Source: Flavobacterium silvisoli (lineage in GTDB: Bacteria; Bacteroidota; Bacteroidia; Flavobacteriales; Flavobacteriaceae). From it: DNA of 64,000 nt. Positions 1 to 8,467 of this stretch are shown here, one piece after another. Under the pieces are notes generated by a model. It had not been told where the DNA came from, searched no databases, and saw only the letters and a list, made by a program, of their open reading frames with translations. Made by a program: the position numbers and the translations under genes. The stretch's first letter is position 1; the number at the start of each line of letters is the position of its first letter. The stretch is from positions 62,001-126,000 of the forward strand of contig NZ_SJPE01000005.1 of assembly GCF_004329815.1 (NCBI RefSeq). The letters run 5' to 3'.

Positions 1-3000
1 ACTCCGGCCTGTTTGCCGGCAACAACTTTAACCGTTACAAATATATCAGATACATCAGCTTCTTTGGGATGGACCTCCAACGGACCAGAAACTTCATGGC
101 AGGTAATTGTATTGCCGACAGGTTCAACACCTCCTGCTCCTTCGGAAACAAACTGGGTTCCAGCACCCTCAAATCCGTTCACTTACAACAATCTGACACC
201 GGGAACTACTTATGATTTTTATGTAAGACCCGTGTGTTCTGCCACCAATACGGGAGCTTGGAGTGCTGTTAAAACCTTTACAACGGCATTGTGTCCGCTA
301 TCCAATCAGTGTAATTATTCATTTATAATGACCGATTCTTTTGGAGATGGCTGGACAGGAGGTACTATGCAAGTAAAACAAAACGGAATTGTTGTCGCGA
401 CCTTAACCGGACCAACAGCTGCCCAAGGCACAACCCCAGTTACAGTAACGGTTCCGTTATGCCACGGAATACCATTTGAATTGTATTGGAGTACCGGAGG
501 AACCTTCCCTGGTGATATGGGAATTTCCATAAAAGAAGCACTTGCTCCACAAACAACAATATATACAAAACCTTCGGGTACGGGAGTTCCTTTGACAACA
601 TTATTTACAGGCACTGCCGAATGTTTTCCTGCTACATGTCCTAAACCAATCAACATTGTTTTCAGCGGAATATCACAAACGGGAGCCACCGTTACCTGGA
701 CAGAAGCCGGCACTGCAACTCAATGGGAAGTAATCATTTTACCGGGAGGCTCACCGGCTCCGACAGCTACATCTACCGGTGTTTTTACTACCTCAAATCC
801 ATTTGTTTTCCCAACACTTTCACTTACTCCGGCAACAACTTATGACGTGTACATCAGAGCTATTTGCTCGGCAACAGATATCAGTTTTTGGTCAAATAAA
901 AAATCTTTCACGACTTTGATAGCCAATGATGAATGTAGTAATGCTACTGTCGTACCTGTAAATTCTACTATCAATTGTGTCGTAACAGCATCAGGTAGTT
1001 TGTTGGGAGCCACAGCATCTATTCAGGGAAATACTTGTGCCAATACTGCGGATGATGATGATGTTTGGTTTCAGTTTACTGCTACCAGCACACAACACTC
1101 AATTTCTTTATTGAATCTGGTTGGGAGCACTACCGACTTATATCACGTACTATACTCAGGAACCTGCGGCAGTTTAACACAGCTTACCTGTAATGACCCG
1201 AACTCAAGTATTGCTAATAACTTAGTAATTGGTCAAACCTATTTCATCAGAGTATATTCCAACTCAACTGTTGGGGGTCAAACTACCACTTTTAATGTTT
1301 GTGTAGCTACTATACCTCCTCCTATTAAGACGAGTACAACACAATACACTGCAAAGCAATTGATTGAAGATGTATTTTTGAACTCAAGTTGTGCCAGTGT
1401 AACCAACATAACCTCCTCGACAGGAACCAATTTCAGTTCAACAAATGGAATTGGCTATTTTAACAAAAACGGTTCTAACTTTCCTTTTAACGATGGTATT
1501 GTTTTAACCACCGGAAATGCGCTGAATGCACCGGGACCTAACAGTACAACTTTGAGTGATGGAGCCAATGGATGGCCTGGTGATGCTCAACTGGAAGCCA
1601 TTGTTCTGGCAGCTACAGGTAACCCTATGAATTCTAAGAATGCAACTAAACTCGAATTTGATTTTGTTCCATTGGTGAACACTATTAATTTCAACTTTAT
1701 TTTCGCTTCGGAAGAATACGGAACTTTTCAATGTTCATACTCTGATGCCTTTGCCTTTTTACTTACGGATATTGCCACTGGTATTACCACAAACATTGCT
1801 GTAATCCCATCCACAACCACACCTATATCAGTAGTCACCATTCGGGACCAATTGTATAACGGCAGTTGCGGATCAGTAAATCCCCAATATTTTGGAGAAT
1901 ACTATGGAGCAGGTGGATTAAATCCATTAGCCTCTCCTACGAATTTCAATGGTCGTACAGTACCTCTGACTGCCACCGCTAATGTTACTGCAGGAAATCA
2001 ATATCATATTAAGCTCGTGATTGCTGACAGACTGGATACTTCTTTTGATTCAGCCGTTTTTCTTGAAGGAGGCAGCTTGGATATTGGTAATGTAGATTTG
2101 GGAACTGACTTTCTTCAATCGACCAATAATGCGTTGTGCGCGGGTGATATTTACACCATTCAAAGCGGATTAGACCCGAACCAATACACTTTTACCTGGA
2201 CCAATAATGGCTTCCCCATTCCAAATGAAACAGGTCCTGATTTGGTTATCACCGGTTCAGGAATTTATGGAGTTTCCGCGCAGTTTAACAATACGACTTG
2301 TGCAGCTACAGACACTATAACTGTTGAATACTACGATCCCATTGTACCGGGAACACCAAATGATTTAACTGCTTGTGATGCTTCAGGTTTTAGTCAGTTT
2401 AATTTAAACCAAAATGATGCTTCGGCGCTTGGAAGTTTAAATCCTGCGCAATATACTTTGACGTATTATGATAGTGAAAACAATGCCGATGCAGCAGCAA
2501 ATCCACTTCCGGCATCATACACAAATGTTGTAGCCAACATGCAGACGGTATACGTTCGTATCGAAAATAATGGATCACATTGTTTTGAGGTACGACCATT
2601 TAAACTGATTGTAAATCCACCTGTAAATCCAATATTTTCTTTTAACACTTCAATCTGCGAGAATGGCATAGCACCTATATTACCAACCATTTCAGATAAT
2701 GGATTTACCGGATCTTGGGTTCCTGCTACAGTAAGTAATATACAAACCGGAGATTATGTTTTTACCTCAACCGTTGGTGTTTGTGTAGCTCCAGTTACGG
2801 TAACAGTGACTGTCAACCCAAATGTATTGCCAACATTTACTGCCCCGGCCTCTATTTGTTCAGGTGATACTTTAAATGCGTTGCCAACAACTTCAAACAA
2901 TAATTATACTGGAACTTGGGCACCCGCTTTAGACAATACAACTACGACAACTTATACTTTTACACCAACTCTAAATGCTACACAATGTGCTACACCAACA

Positions 3001-3762
3001 ACATTAACCATTACAGTTAACCCTAAAACATTGCCAACATTTAATGCCATAGCTCCTTTATGTATTGGTGAACCGGCACCGGCACTGCCTACAGCTTCAA
3101 TTGAAGGATTTACCGGAACTTGGTCACCGGCCGTTATCGACAATACTATTTCAAAAACTTACGTCTTTACTCCTGACGCTAATCAATGTGCTAAAACCAC
3201 CAGTATAGACGTAACTGTTCAAAACGGTTTTGATTTTGACATTACCGCCTCTTGTGTAGCAAATAAATATACCCTAGAAGTGGTTCCGTTGAATAATTCA
3301 TTCGATATAACCACGGCTAATGTTACTTGGTACAACAGCAATCAACAAACAGTAGAAAATTCAACTACATTCAATGTTACCGACTATCTGGCTTCTACCC
3401 CAGCAACAGAAAGCTTACCGATTGATTTTTCAGTTGGAGTAACCACTGTTGACGGTTGCTATAAAACAAAATTAAAATCTCTGGAAACTATATTTTGTGA
3501 CATTCAAAAAGGAATTTCAATAAATAATATCCCTGATGGTAAAAATGACTATCTTGATTTAACGGGATACAATGTAAAAAAACTGACCATATTTGATAGG
3601 TACGGAATGAAAGTGTACGCTAAAGGTAACTATACAAACCAATGGATTGGACAGTCCGACAAAGGAGATGAATTACCCGACGGAACTTACTATTACGTAA
3701 TTGACTTCAATAACAACCAGTCCTCAAAAACAGGCTGGATTTACATCAACAGAGAACAATAA
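1..3762 (+). CDS. Large secreted surface protein with T9SS type B sorting domain (5' end outside window)
   Basis: The frame is open from the first base, so the signal peptide and N-terminus lie upstream; about 1250 residues are seen. In order, counted from base 13: a fibronectin type III domain (about 1-95), a module with the motif DSFGDGW (100-205), a second FN3 (208-302), a pre-peptidase-like beta domain containing DDVWFQFTA (305-432), a choice-of-anchor L-type region (440-690), Ig-like modules with a three-fold tandem repeat, and a C-terminal domain (about 1163 to the end) with LPDGTYYYVI and GWIYINR. That last domain is the type IX secretion type B (gliding-motility-associated) sorting signal. 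Family knowledge says such proteins are exported by T9SS and attached to or released from the cell surface. Adhesion is my inference. A strong terminator follows. Confidence 0.9.
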   Translation, partial: TPACLPATTLTVTNISDTSASLGWTSNGPETSWQVIVLPTGSTPPAPSETNWVPAPSNPFTYNNLTPGTTYDFYVRPVCSATNTGAWSAVKTFTTALCPLSNQCNYSFIMTDSFGDGWTGGTMQVKQNGIVVATLTGPTAAQGTTPVTVTVPLCHGIPFELYWSTGGTFPGDMGISIKEALAPQTTIYTKPSGTGVPLTTLFTGTAECFPATCPKPINIVFSGISQTGATVTWTEAGTATQWEVIILPGGSPAPTATSTGVFTTSNPFVFPTLSLTPATTYDVYIRAICSATDISFWSNKKSFTTLIANDECSNATVVPVNSTINCVVTASGSLLGATASIQGNTCANTADDDDVWFQFTATSTQHSISLLNLVGSTTDLYHVLYSGTCGSLTQLTCNDPNSSIANNLVIGQTYFIRVYSNSTVGGQTTTFNVCVATIPPPIKTSTTQYTAKQLIEDVFLNSSCASVTNITSSTGTNFSSTNGIGYFNKNGSNFPFNDGIVLTTGNALNAPGPNSTTLSDGANGWPGDAQLEAIVLAATGNPMNSKNATKLEFDFVPLVNTINFNFIFASEEYGTFQCSYSDAFAFLLTDIATGITTNIAVIPSTTTPISVVTIRDQLYNGSCGSVNPQYFGEYYGAGGLNPLASPTNFNGRTVPLTATANVTAGNQYHIKLVIADRLDTSFDSAVFLEGGSLDIGNVDLGTDFLQSTNNALCAGDIYTIQSGLDPNQYTFTWTNNGFPIPNETGPDLVITGSGIYGVSAQFNNTTCAATDTITVEYYDPIVPGTPNDLTACDASGFSQFNLNQNDASALGSLNPAQYTLTYYDSENNADAAANPLPASYTNVVANMQTVYVRIENNGSHCFEVRPFKLIVNPPVNPIFSFNTSICENGIAPILPTISDNGFTGSWVPATVSNIQTGDYVFTSTVGVCVAPVTVTVTVNPNVLPTFTAPASICSGDTLNALPTTSNNNYTGTWAPALDNTTTTTYTFTPTLNATQCATPTTLTITVNPKTLPTFNAIAPLCIGEPAPALPTASIEGFTGTWSPAVIDNTISKTYVFTPDANQCAKTTSIDVTVQNGFDFDITASCVANKYTLEVVPLNNSFDITTANVTWYNSNQQTVENSTTFNVTDYLASTPATESLPIDFSVGVTTVDGCYKTKLKSLETIFCDIQKGISINNIPDGKNDYLDLTGYNVKKLTIFDRYGMKVYAKGNYTNQWIGQSDKGDELPDGTYYYVIDFNNNQSSKTGWIYINREQ
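2626..3219 (+). repeat. Three tandem Ig-like protein repeats inside the T9SS protein
   Basis: Three consecutive units of 63, 68 and 67 residues start at 2626, 2815 and 3019. Each opens with an NP...F/LPTF phrase. Each then has a cysteine in an SIC or LCIGE context, a central (F/Y)TG(S/T)W(V/A/S)PA motif, and a late cysteine before a TVTV-type strand. The DNA has diverged, so this is an old protein-level repeat rather than a recent duplication. Confidence 0.8.
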
Positions 3763-3782
3763 ATTCATTCCAAATTTTATAG

Positions 3783-3817
3783 AAAGCGTCCCAATTTAAG
3801 GGACGCTTTTTTTATTT
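3783..3817 (+). terminator. Rho-independent terminator after the T9SS gene
   Basis: A perfect 10-bp stem, AAAGCGTCCC (3783-3792) with GGGACGCTTT (3800-3809), encloses a 7-nt loop and is followed by a T-rich run. It lies 21 bp after the stop codon. Confidence 0.9.
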
Positions 3818-3874
3818 TGAATTTCTTCAATAAAAAAACATCAAATCATTTGGTTGTTGTAACATATTTTATTT

Positions 3875-3896
3875 ACTTTGTTTTTCAAAGTACTTT
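3875..3896 (+). promoter_or_regulatory. Inverted-repeat operator, copy 1, overlapping the -7 region
   Basis: ACTTTG (3875-3880), five T's, then CAAAGT (3886-3891) form a perfect 6-bp inverted repeat with N5. A third half-site ACTTTA follows directly. The site overlaps TTACTTTG (3873-3880), one base from the Bacteroidota -7 consensus TAnnTTTG. A TTG lies 20 bp further upstream at 3850-3852. The start codon is only 4 bp after the site. The same arrangement recurs at 4845-4867 in front of creD, so the winged-helix regulator of this cluster is the likely binder (inference). Confidence 0.65.
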
Positions 3897-3900
3897 AAAT

Positions 3901-4524
3901 ATGGAAACGAAAGATTATTTAAAAGACATACAAGACATCAAACAAATGATGGCTCAATCTTCACGATTCTTATCGTTGAGTGGTTTATCGGGAGTATTAG
4001 CCGGCGTGTATTGTTTAGTCGGAGCCGGGTTAGCTTACAAAACAATTTACTCTAACGGATATTCTTTTGAAACATACGAACAAACTGTAATACAACCCGA
4101 AAAAATCTACAACCTTGTTGGTATTGCTTCGCTTGTAGTACTTTTGTCTTTAAGCACTTGCATTCTATTGAGTTACAAAAAAGCAATTAAAAGCCAGGAA
4201 AGTTTTTGGAATTCTACTTCAAAACGATTGGTGATTAACTTTGCCATTCCGTTATTCACCGGTGGTTTTTTCATCTTGTTTCTTTTAGAAAAAGAGTTGT
4301 TGATGCTGGTAGCGCCATTAATGCTGATTTTTTACGGATTAGCTTGCGTCAACGCTAGTAAATACACTTTAGGAGATATTCGATATTTAGGAATAAGCAT
4401 GATTGTTTTGGGATTATTATCCACTTGGTTTTTACAATACGGATTATTATTTTGGTCGATGGGATTTGGCGTTTGTCACATCTTGTACGGAGGTATCATG
4501 CATTTCAAATACGAGCGAAATTAA
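3901..4524 (+). CDS. Integral membrane protein of unknown function, first gene of the creD-type cluster
   Basis: I do not recognise a named family. The frame is open from 3817, but ATG 3901 is chosen because the translated DNA before it contains the promoter and operator, and because the protein then begins METKDYLKDIQDIKQMM, a polar amphipathic start. The 207 residues contain about five or six hydrophobic segments, beginning near residues 26-45 (SLSGLSGVLAGVYCLVGAG). It lies 3 bp upstream of the winged-helix regulator gene, so the two are surely cotranscribed. Similar membrane proteins travel with such regulators and CreD in flavobacteria. A role in envelope stress sensing or signalling is a guess from context only. 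Confidence 0.75.
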   Translation: METKDYLKDIQDIKQMMAQSSRFLSLSGLSGVLAGVYCLVGAGLAYKTIYSNGYSFETYEQTVIQPEKIYNLVGIASLVVLLSLSTCILLSYKKAIKSQESFWNSTSKRLVINFAIPLFTGGFFILFLLEKELLMLVAPLMLIFYGLACVNASKYTLGDIRYLGISMIVLGLLSTWFLQYGLLFWSMGFGVCHILYGGIMHFKYERN

Positions 4525-4527
4525 CCG

Positions 4528-4824
4528 GTGAAAAACATCATTCAAAATATCAACAAAGCTTTTGACCATCGCATACGCCTTGGTATCATGTCGATTTTGA
4601 TGGTGAATGAAAGCGCTGACTTCAACATGCTCAAAGAACTACTTGGCGTGACTGACGGCAACTTAGCCAGTCATACTAAAGCTCTTGAAAACGAAAAGTA
4701 TATCATGATCGAAAAGCAATTCATCGGTAAAAAGCCCAATACAAAATACATCGCCACAGCTTCGGGTAAAAAAGCATTTCAGGAGCATATTGAAGCACTC
4801 GAAAAATTACTATCAAAAAACTAG
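4528..4824 (+). CDS. Winged-helix transcriptional regulator (MarR/ArsR-like, HTH_27 type)
   Basis: This is a 98-residue protein that is almost entirely one winged helix-turn-helix domain. The recognition-helix region is around residues 36-57 (LKELLGVTDGNLASHTKAL), and the wing contains KQFIGKKPNTKYIAT. The start is GTG, 3 bp after the stop of the upstream membrane-protein gene. The family regulates small membrane and envelope genes. Two identical inverted repeats, ACTTTG-N5-CAAAGT, lie before this two-gene unit and before creD. I infer autoregulation plus control of creD, probably repression because both sites overlap -7 elements. No ligand-binding domain is visible beyond the HTH. Confidence 0.85.
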   Translation: MKNIIQNINKAFDHRIRLGIMSILMVNESADFNMLKELLGVTDGNLASHTKALENEKYIMIEKQFIGKKPNTKYIATASGKKAFQEHIEALEKLLSKN

Positions 4825-4844
4825 CGCTATTTTTTTATTTATAA

Positions 4845-4867
4845 ACTTTGAAATTCAAAGTACTTTT
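4845..4867 (+). promoter_or_regulatory. Inverted-repeat operator, copy 2, upstream of creD
   Basis: ACTTTG (4845-4850), N5 (aaatt), CAAAGT (4856-4861) and then ACTTTT repeat the architecture of the 3875-3896 site, including the third half-site. The spacer sequence differs between the copies while the arms are identical. That argues for selection on the arms rather than a recent duplication. The site overlaps AAACTTTG, a near match to the -7 element, and ends 19 bp before the creD ATG. Confidence 0.65.
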
Positions 4868-4886
4868 AATTTAACATTTACAACTT

Positions 4887-6242
4887 ATGGAAAATCAAGA
4901 AAATCAAATTGCGGAAACCAAAATCTTTTTTCAATCAAATACTGCCAAAATGATGATGATAGGATTCCTGACATTAGTTTTATTAATTCCACTTTTCTTT
5001 GTTCAGGATTTAATTCGGGAACGTTCGAAACGAAAAACAGAGATGGTGGATGAAGTTGCCAATTTATGGGGTAAAGACATTTTGTTTTATGGCCCTACGC
5101 TCAGAATTCCTTTTACTTCTTATGAAAATTACAGCTTTACAGATGTTAAAACCAAAACCACTACTTTTCAAAAAAAAGCTACGACTAATTATGCCTATTT
5201 TTTTCCAACTGAACTAAAAAATACTACCGGTGTAAAAAAGAACGAATCGCTCAAACGGGGACTTTTTAATCATGTGGTTTTTACGGCTGATATGAATTTT
5301 AAAGGAAACTTTTTTAATCCAGATTTTTCAAAATTAGGCATAGCCGAAGAAAACGTACAGTGGGATAAGGCATCTATTGTAGTAAAAACCACTAACCTGA
5401 AAAGCATCAAAAGCGAACTCAGTATTCAGTTAAATAATGAGAAACTGATGTTTGAGCCACAAAACAACGATAACAGTGGTTATAGCACCTTGAGCAGTTC
5501 AACTTTTGATTATAAAAAAATATTGGCCAATAATAAAGTCAATTTCAATTTCAGTATCACATACAACGGAAGCAACAGCATCAAATTCATACCTATAGGA
5601 AAAACAACCAAAATCAGCATTGACTCAGATTGGGAATCACCAAGTTTTGAAGGTTCATTTGCCGCCAGCGACACCACCAAAAACATCAGTAATAAAGGTT
5701 TTCATGCCGATTGGAAAATCCTAGACATCAACCGTACATTCACCCAACAATATGCCGGTGCGTTACCCGATTTAAATGATTATCAGTTTGGCGTAAAATT
5801 CATCAAAACCGTTGATGAGTACCAGCAGAATGAACGGGCGTCCAAATACGGATTTTTGGTGATTGGACTTACTTTCCTGATTTTCTTTTTAATTCAGTCT
5901 ATCAGTAAAATTTCCATCCATATCTTTCAATATTCCATGATAGGTTTAGCATTGATTATGTTTTATACCTTGTTGATTTCAATCACAGAACACAGCAGTT
6001 TCAGTTTTGCCTATACAGTAGCCGGAACCTCAGTAGTAGCACTGATATCGCTTTATTCTGTTTCTATATTGAAAAATCGAAAATTCCCTATGTTCATTGG
6101 TCTTTCCCTATCGGTGTTATACACTTTCATTTATGTCATCATTCAATTAGAAGATTATGCGCTTTTGGTGGGCAGCATTGGCTTATTTGGGATACTGGCA
6201 GCCGTAATGTACTTTTCAAGAAAAATTGATTGGAATAAATAA
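4887..6242 (+). CDS. creD: CreD-like inner membrane protein
   Basis: The 451 residues have a single N-terminal membrane helix (about 30-46, MMIGFLTLVLLIPLFFV) followed by a RERSKRK charged stretch. A large extracytoplasmic beta-rich domain (about 50-315) and a C-terminal block of five or six membrane helices (about 322-445) complete it. This is the standard CreD (inner membrane protein CreD/CET) layout and length. In enterobacteria CreD belongs to the CreBC envelope regulon and affects colicin and beta-lactam responses. Its biochemical function is not established. Here it follows a winged-helix regulator instead of CreBC and has its own operator-containing promoter region. The lipoprotein gene starts 14 bp after its stop. 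Confidence 0.9.
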   Translation: MENQENQIAETKIFFQSNTAKMMMIGFLTLVLLIPLFFVQDLIRERSKRKTEMVDEVANLWGKDILFYGPTLRIPFTSYENYSFTDVKTKTTTFQKKATTNYAYFFPTELKNTTGVKKNESLKRGLFNHVVFTADMNFKGNFFNPDFSKLGIAEENVQWDKASIVVKTTNLKSIKSELSIQLNNEKLMFEPQNNDNSGYSTLSSSTFDYKKILANNKVNFNFSITYNGSNSIKFIPIGKTTKISIDSDWESPSFEGSFAASDTTKNISNKGFHADWKILDINRTFTQQYAGALPDLNDYQFGVKFIKTVDEYQQNERASKYGFLVIGLTFLIFFLIQSISKISIHIFQYSMIGLALIMFYTLLISITEHSSFSFAYTVAGTSVVALISLYSVSILKNRKFPMFIGLSLSVLYTFIYVIIQLEDYALLVGSIGLFGILAAVMYFSRKIDWNK

Positions 6243-6256
6243 CTAAAATTGTGATT

Positions 6257-6619
6257 ATGAAAACCAAAATTTTGATACTACTCATTGCATTCACCTTTCT
6301 GTCCTGCAAGACAAACAACAGTGAAACTGATGGTAAAGCTAAAATGACTTTTGAAAAAGCTAAATGGATTGAAATAAAAGGAGGTGACTATCCTTACCGA
6401 GACGAGATGCTTTCTGATTTAATGGAGAGCGGTATTTTAAAAACTTTACATAAACAAGAAGTTTTAGAGTTGTTGGGAGAACCAAACCGTACAGATGAAA
6501 ACTTCCTGTTCTATACCGTTTCTCAGCAGCGCCTTGCCTTTTGGCCTTTACACACCAAAACACTAGTCATTAAATTTTCAGGAGAAAACACTGTAGAGTG
6601 GGTAAAAATTCATGAATAA
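6257..6619 (+). CDS. Small predicted lipoprotein, function unknown
   Basis: ATG 6257 gives MKTKILILLIAFTFLSCKTN, a clear type II signal peptide with lipobox FLSC. A GTG 6 bp upstream is less likely. The mature part is about 100 residues and hydrophilic, with a LLGEPNRTDENFLFY segment and a C-terminal beta-strand pattern (TKTLVIKFSGENTVEWVKI). This resembles small SmpA/BamE-like folds, where a strand-turn segment LGEPN is typical, but I cannot assign it firmly. It sits between creD and the MpaB-type oxygenase gene with short gaps (14 and 15 bp), so it is probably in the same transcript. Confidence 0.75.
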   Translation: MKTKILILLIAFTFLSCKTNNSETDGKAKMTFEKAKWIEIKGGDYPYRDEMLSDLMESGILKTLHKQEVLELLGEPNRTDENFLFYTVSQQRLAFWPLHTKTLVIKFSGENTVEWVKIHE

Positions 6620-6634
6620 TCAGCAACAGTCTTA

Positions 6635-7399
6635 ATGTCATTATTTGTAAACCAAAATTCAATCGTCCGAAAAATTTGGGGCAAAAGCGATACAGTACTG
6701 TTCATTTTTGCGGGTGCAGCAGCTGAATTTGCCCTAAACAAAGCGGTTGACTGGCTCTATTTTACCGGCAAGTTGCCTTCAGATCCTCTGGGCAGGCTTT
6801 TTTCAACAGTAAGTTATGCCGGAAAAATAATCTTCTCTTCTGAGGAGGAGGCTAATAAAGTCATCGACAGCATGAAGCAAATTCATAGCTCCGTTGAGCA
6901 AAACAGAGGAGCAACCATCCCTGATTGGGCTTATCGCGACGTATTGTACATGTTAATTCACTATTCAATTGCCTCATACGAAATTCTTGAAGCCCCATTG
7001 ACAAATGAAGAAAAAGAAGAAGTGTACAACGTGTTTTATCGTGTCGGAAATCGAATGGGCTTAAAAGAACTACCCCATACATATGTCAACTGGTTGCCTG
7101 TGCGAACATCTCATTTGGAAGAAAATCTGGAAACGAGTAAATATACCTTTCATCTTTTTGAACAATACAAAAAACACCTTGGCTTAATTCGGTTTAAAAT
7201 GCTGATTGAAGTTCAAAAAACCATAACTCCAAAAAGAGCTAAAGAACTTTTACACTTTAGTAATTTTTCATTACTCAAACCAATCATAGTCATTTACAAA
7301 ATCAGTATTATTCTAAAATTAGATAAGCTTCTCAAAAGCATGTTGCTTCCGCAGAAATACAAAACTCAAATAAATGCATTAGATCGGTTTATCCCTTAA
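6635..7399 (+). CDS. DUF2236 / MpaB-like oxygenase family protein
   Basis: The 254-residue protein matches the bacterial DUF2236 (oxygenase MpaB family) pattern. Its N-terminal region reads IWGKSDTVLFIFAGAAAEFA, then DWLYFTGKLPSDPLGRLFST at about 46-65. A histidine follows near residue 88 in KQIHSSVEQ and another near 112 in MLIHYSIASYE. In characterised relatives (latex-clearing protein, ER-bound MpaB) conserved histidines bind haem. Whether this one does is inferred. The substrate is unknown. It is the last gene of the plus-strand cluster that includes creD, and a bidirectional terminator separates it from the converging menC. Confidence 0.8.
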   Translation: MSLFVNQNSIVRKIWGKSDTVLFIFAGAAAEFALNKAVDWLYFTGKLPSDPLGRLFSTVSYAGKIIFSSEEEANKVIDSMKQIHSSVEQNRGATIPDWAYRDVLYMLIHYSIASYEILEAPLTNEEKEEVYNVFYRVGNRMGLKELPHTYVNWLPVRTSHLEENLETSKYTFHLFEQYKKHLGLIRFKMLIEVQKTITPKRAKELLHFSNFSLLKPIIVIYKISIILKLDKLLKSMLLPQKYKTQINALDRFIP

Positions 7400-7400
7400 C

Positions 7401-7432
7401 AAAAAATCCTGCTCTGATAGCAGGATTTTTTT
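7401..7432. terminator. Bidirectional terminator between the MpaB-like gene and menC
   Basis: AATCCTGCT (7405-7413) pairs with AGCAGGATT (7419-7427) around a 5-nt loop. There are T's on the right and A's on the left, so it can stop both the plus-strand gene ending at 7399 and menC ending at 7431. Confidence 0.9.
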
Positions 7433-8465
7433 ATAGCGTAAAGTTCCAATATTTGGTTTTATCATACCAAAGTTGTCCGTCGGAAACCAGCAAAGGGCAA
7501 TCAAAATTATTAGTGTATAAACTACCTGTTCCTAATCCTTGGGGCATCAAATTATTTTGCATAAAAGTAAATTGAGCAATCGCATTCAGTCCCACATTGC
7601 TTTCCAAAGCAGAAGTAATCCACCAACCGATATGGTATTTTTCAGCAAGAGCAATCCATTCTAAAGTACCACGAAAACCTCCAATAAAACTCGGCTTCAA
7701 AATAAGGTATTGGGGTAACACTTTTTGGATTAACTGTTCCTTTTCCTCCAGAGTAAAGACACCTATCAACTCTTCGTCTAAAGCTATAGGAATTGAAGCA
7801 CTTTTACACAACACTGACATCATGTCAGTATTGTTTTTTTTAATCGGTTGCTCAATACTATGTATTTTAAAACCAGTCAATTGATTTATTTTATATAAAG
7901 CTTCATTTAAACCAAAAGCTCCATTAGCATCTACTCGTATCTCGATAGTTTTCTCATCAAAATTTTGCCGAATAAAGCGCAACAAATCCAGTTCTTTATC
8001 AAAATCTATAGCCCCGATTTTAAGTTTTATACAGTCAAATCCCTGCTCGATTTTGTCTTCTATTTGCCTCTTCATAAAAGCTTCATCTCCCATCCAAACC
8101 AAACCGTTTATCGGAATTGCTTTTTCGCCCGAAGTAAATTTTGAGGGAAATAATTCAAAAGTTGTTTGACTCTTCAGCGACAAAAAAGCCATCTCTACTC
8201 CGAACTGAATGGATGGAAATTCGAGTAATTCATCCCAAAGTTTCTGCTCACCCAAATGGATATTTTCGCAGGTCCACTTCAACTTTTCTTCGTAATCCGG
8301 CCGGTCATCTGCTGAAAGTCCGCGAAGAATTCCGCACTCGCCTATGCCTTTTTTGCCATCTTGCTCGAGGATAATAAACCAGGTTTCTTTGTCGGTCAAA
8401 ATCCCACGTGATGTACCCGAAGGCTGTTTAAAATGAAGGACGTATTTTTGGTAAGTTGCTTTCAC
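7431..8465 (-). CDS. menC: o-Succinylbenzoate synthase (enolase superfamily)
   Basis: MenC dehydrates SHCHC to o-succinylbenzoate in menaquinone synthesis. The 344 residues show the enolase-superfamily pattern. There is a KLKIG strand-2 lysine motif (CIKLKIG), then RVDANGAF, SIEQPI and ALDEEL supplying the metal-binding acids, and a late ILKPSFIGG lysine. Homologues of the muconate-lactonizing subgroup look similar, but the company of menA and menB settles the call. It is the last gene of the seven-gene minus-strand unit that begins with menB, 2 bp after the TPR gene. menD, menF and menE are not in this window. Confidence 0.93.
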   Translation of the reverse strand: MKATYQKYVLHFKQPSGTSRGILTDKETWFIILEQDGKKGIGECGILRGLSADDRPDYEEKLKWTCENIHLGEQKLWDELLEFPSIQFGVEMAFLSLKSQTTFELFPSKFTSGEKAIPINGLVWMGDEAFMKRQIEDKIEQGFDCIKLKIGAIDFDKELDLLRFIRQNFDEKTIEIRVDANGAFGLNEALYKINQLTGFKIHSIEQPIKKNNTDMMSVLCKSASIPIALDEELIGVFTLEEKEQLIQKVLPQYLILKPSFIGGFRGTLEWIALAEKYHIGWWITSALESNVGLNAIAQFTFMQNNLMPQGLGTGSLYTNNFDCPLLVSDGQLWYDKTKYWNFTL

Positions 8466-8467
8466 TT

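Noticed and set aside
4790..5053. 87-codon frame overlapping the start of creD
   Set aside because: It covers the operator and promoter and then overlaps creD out of frame; no protein signature.
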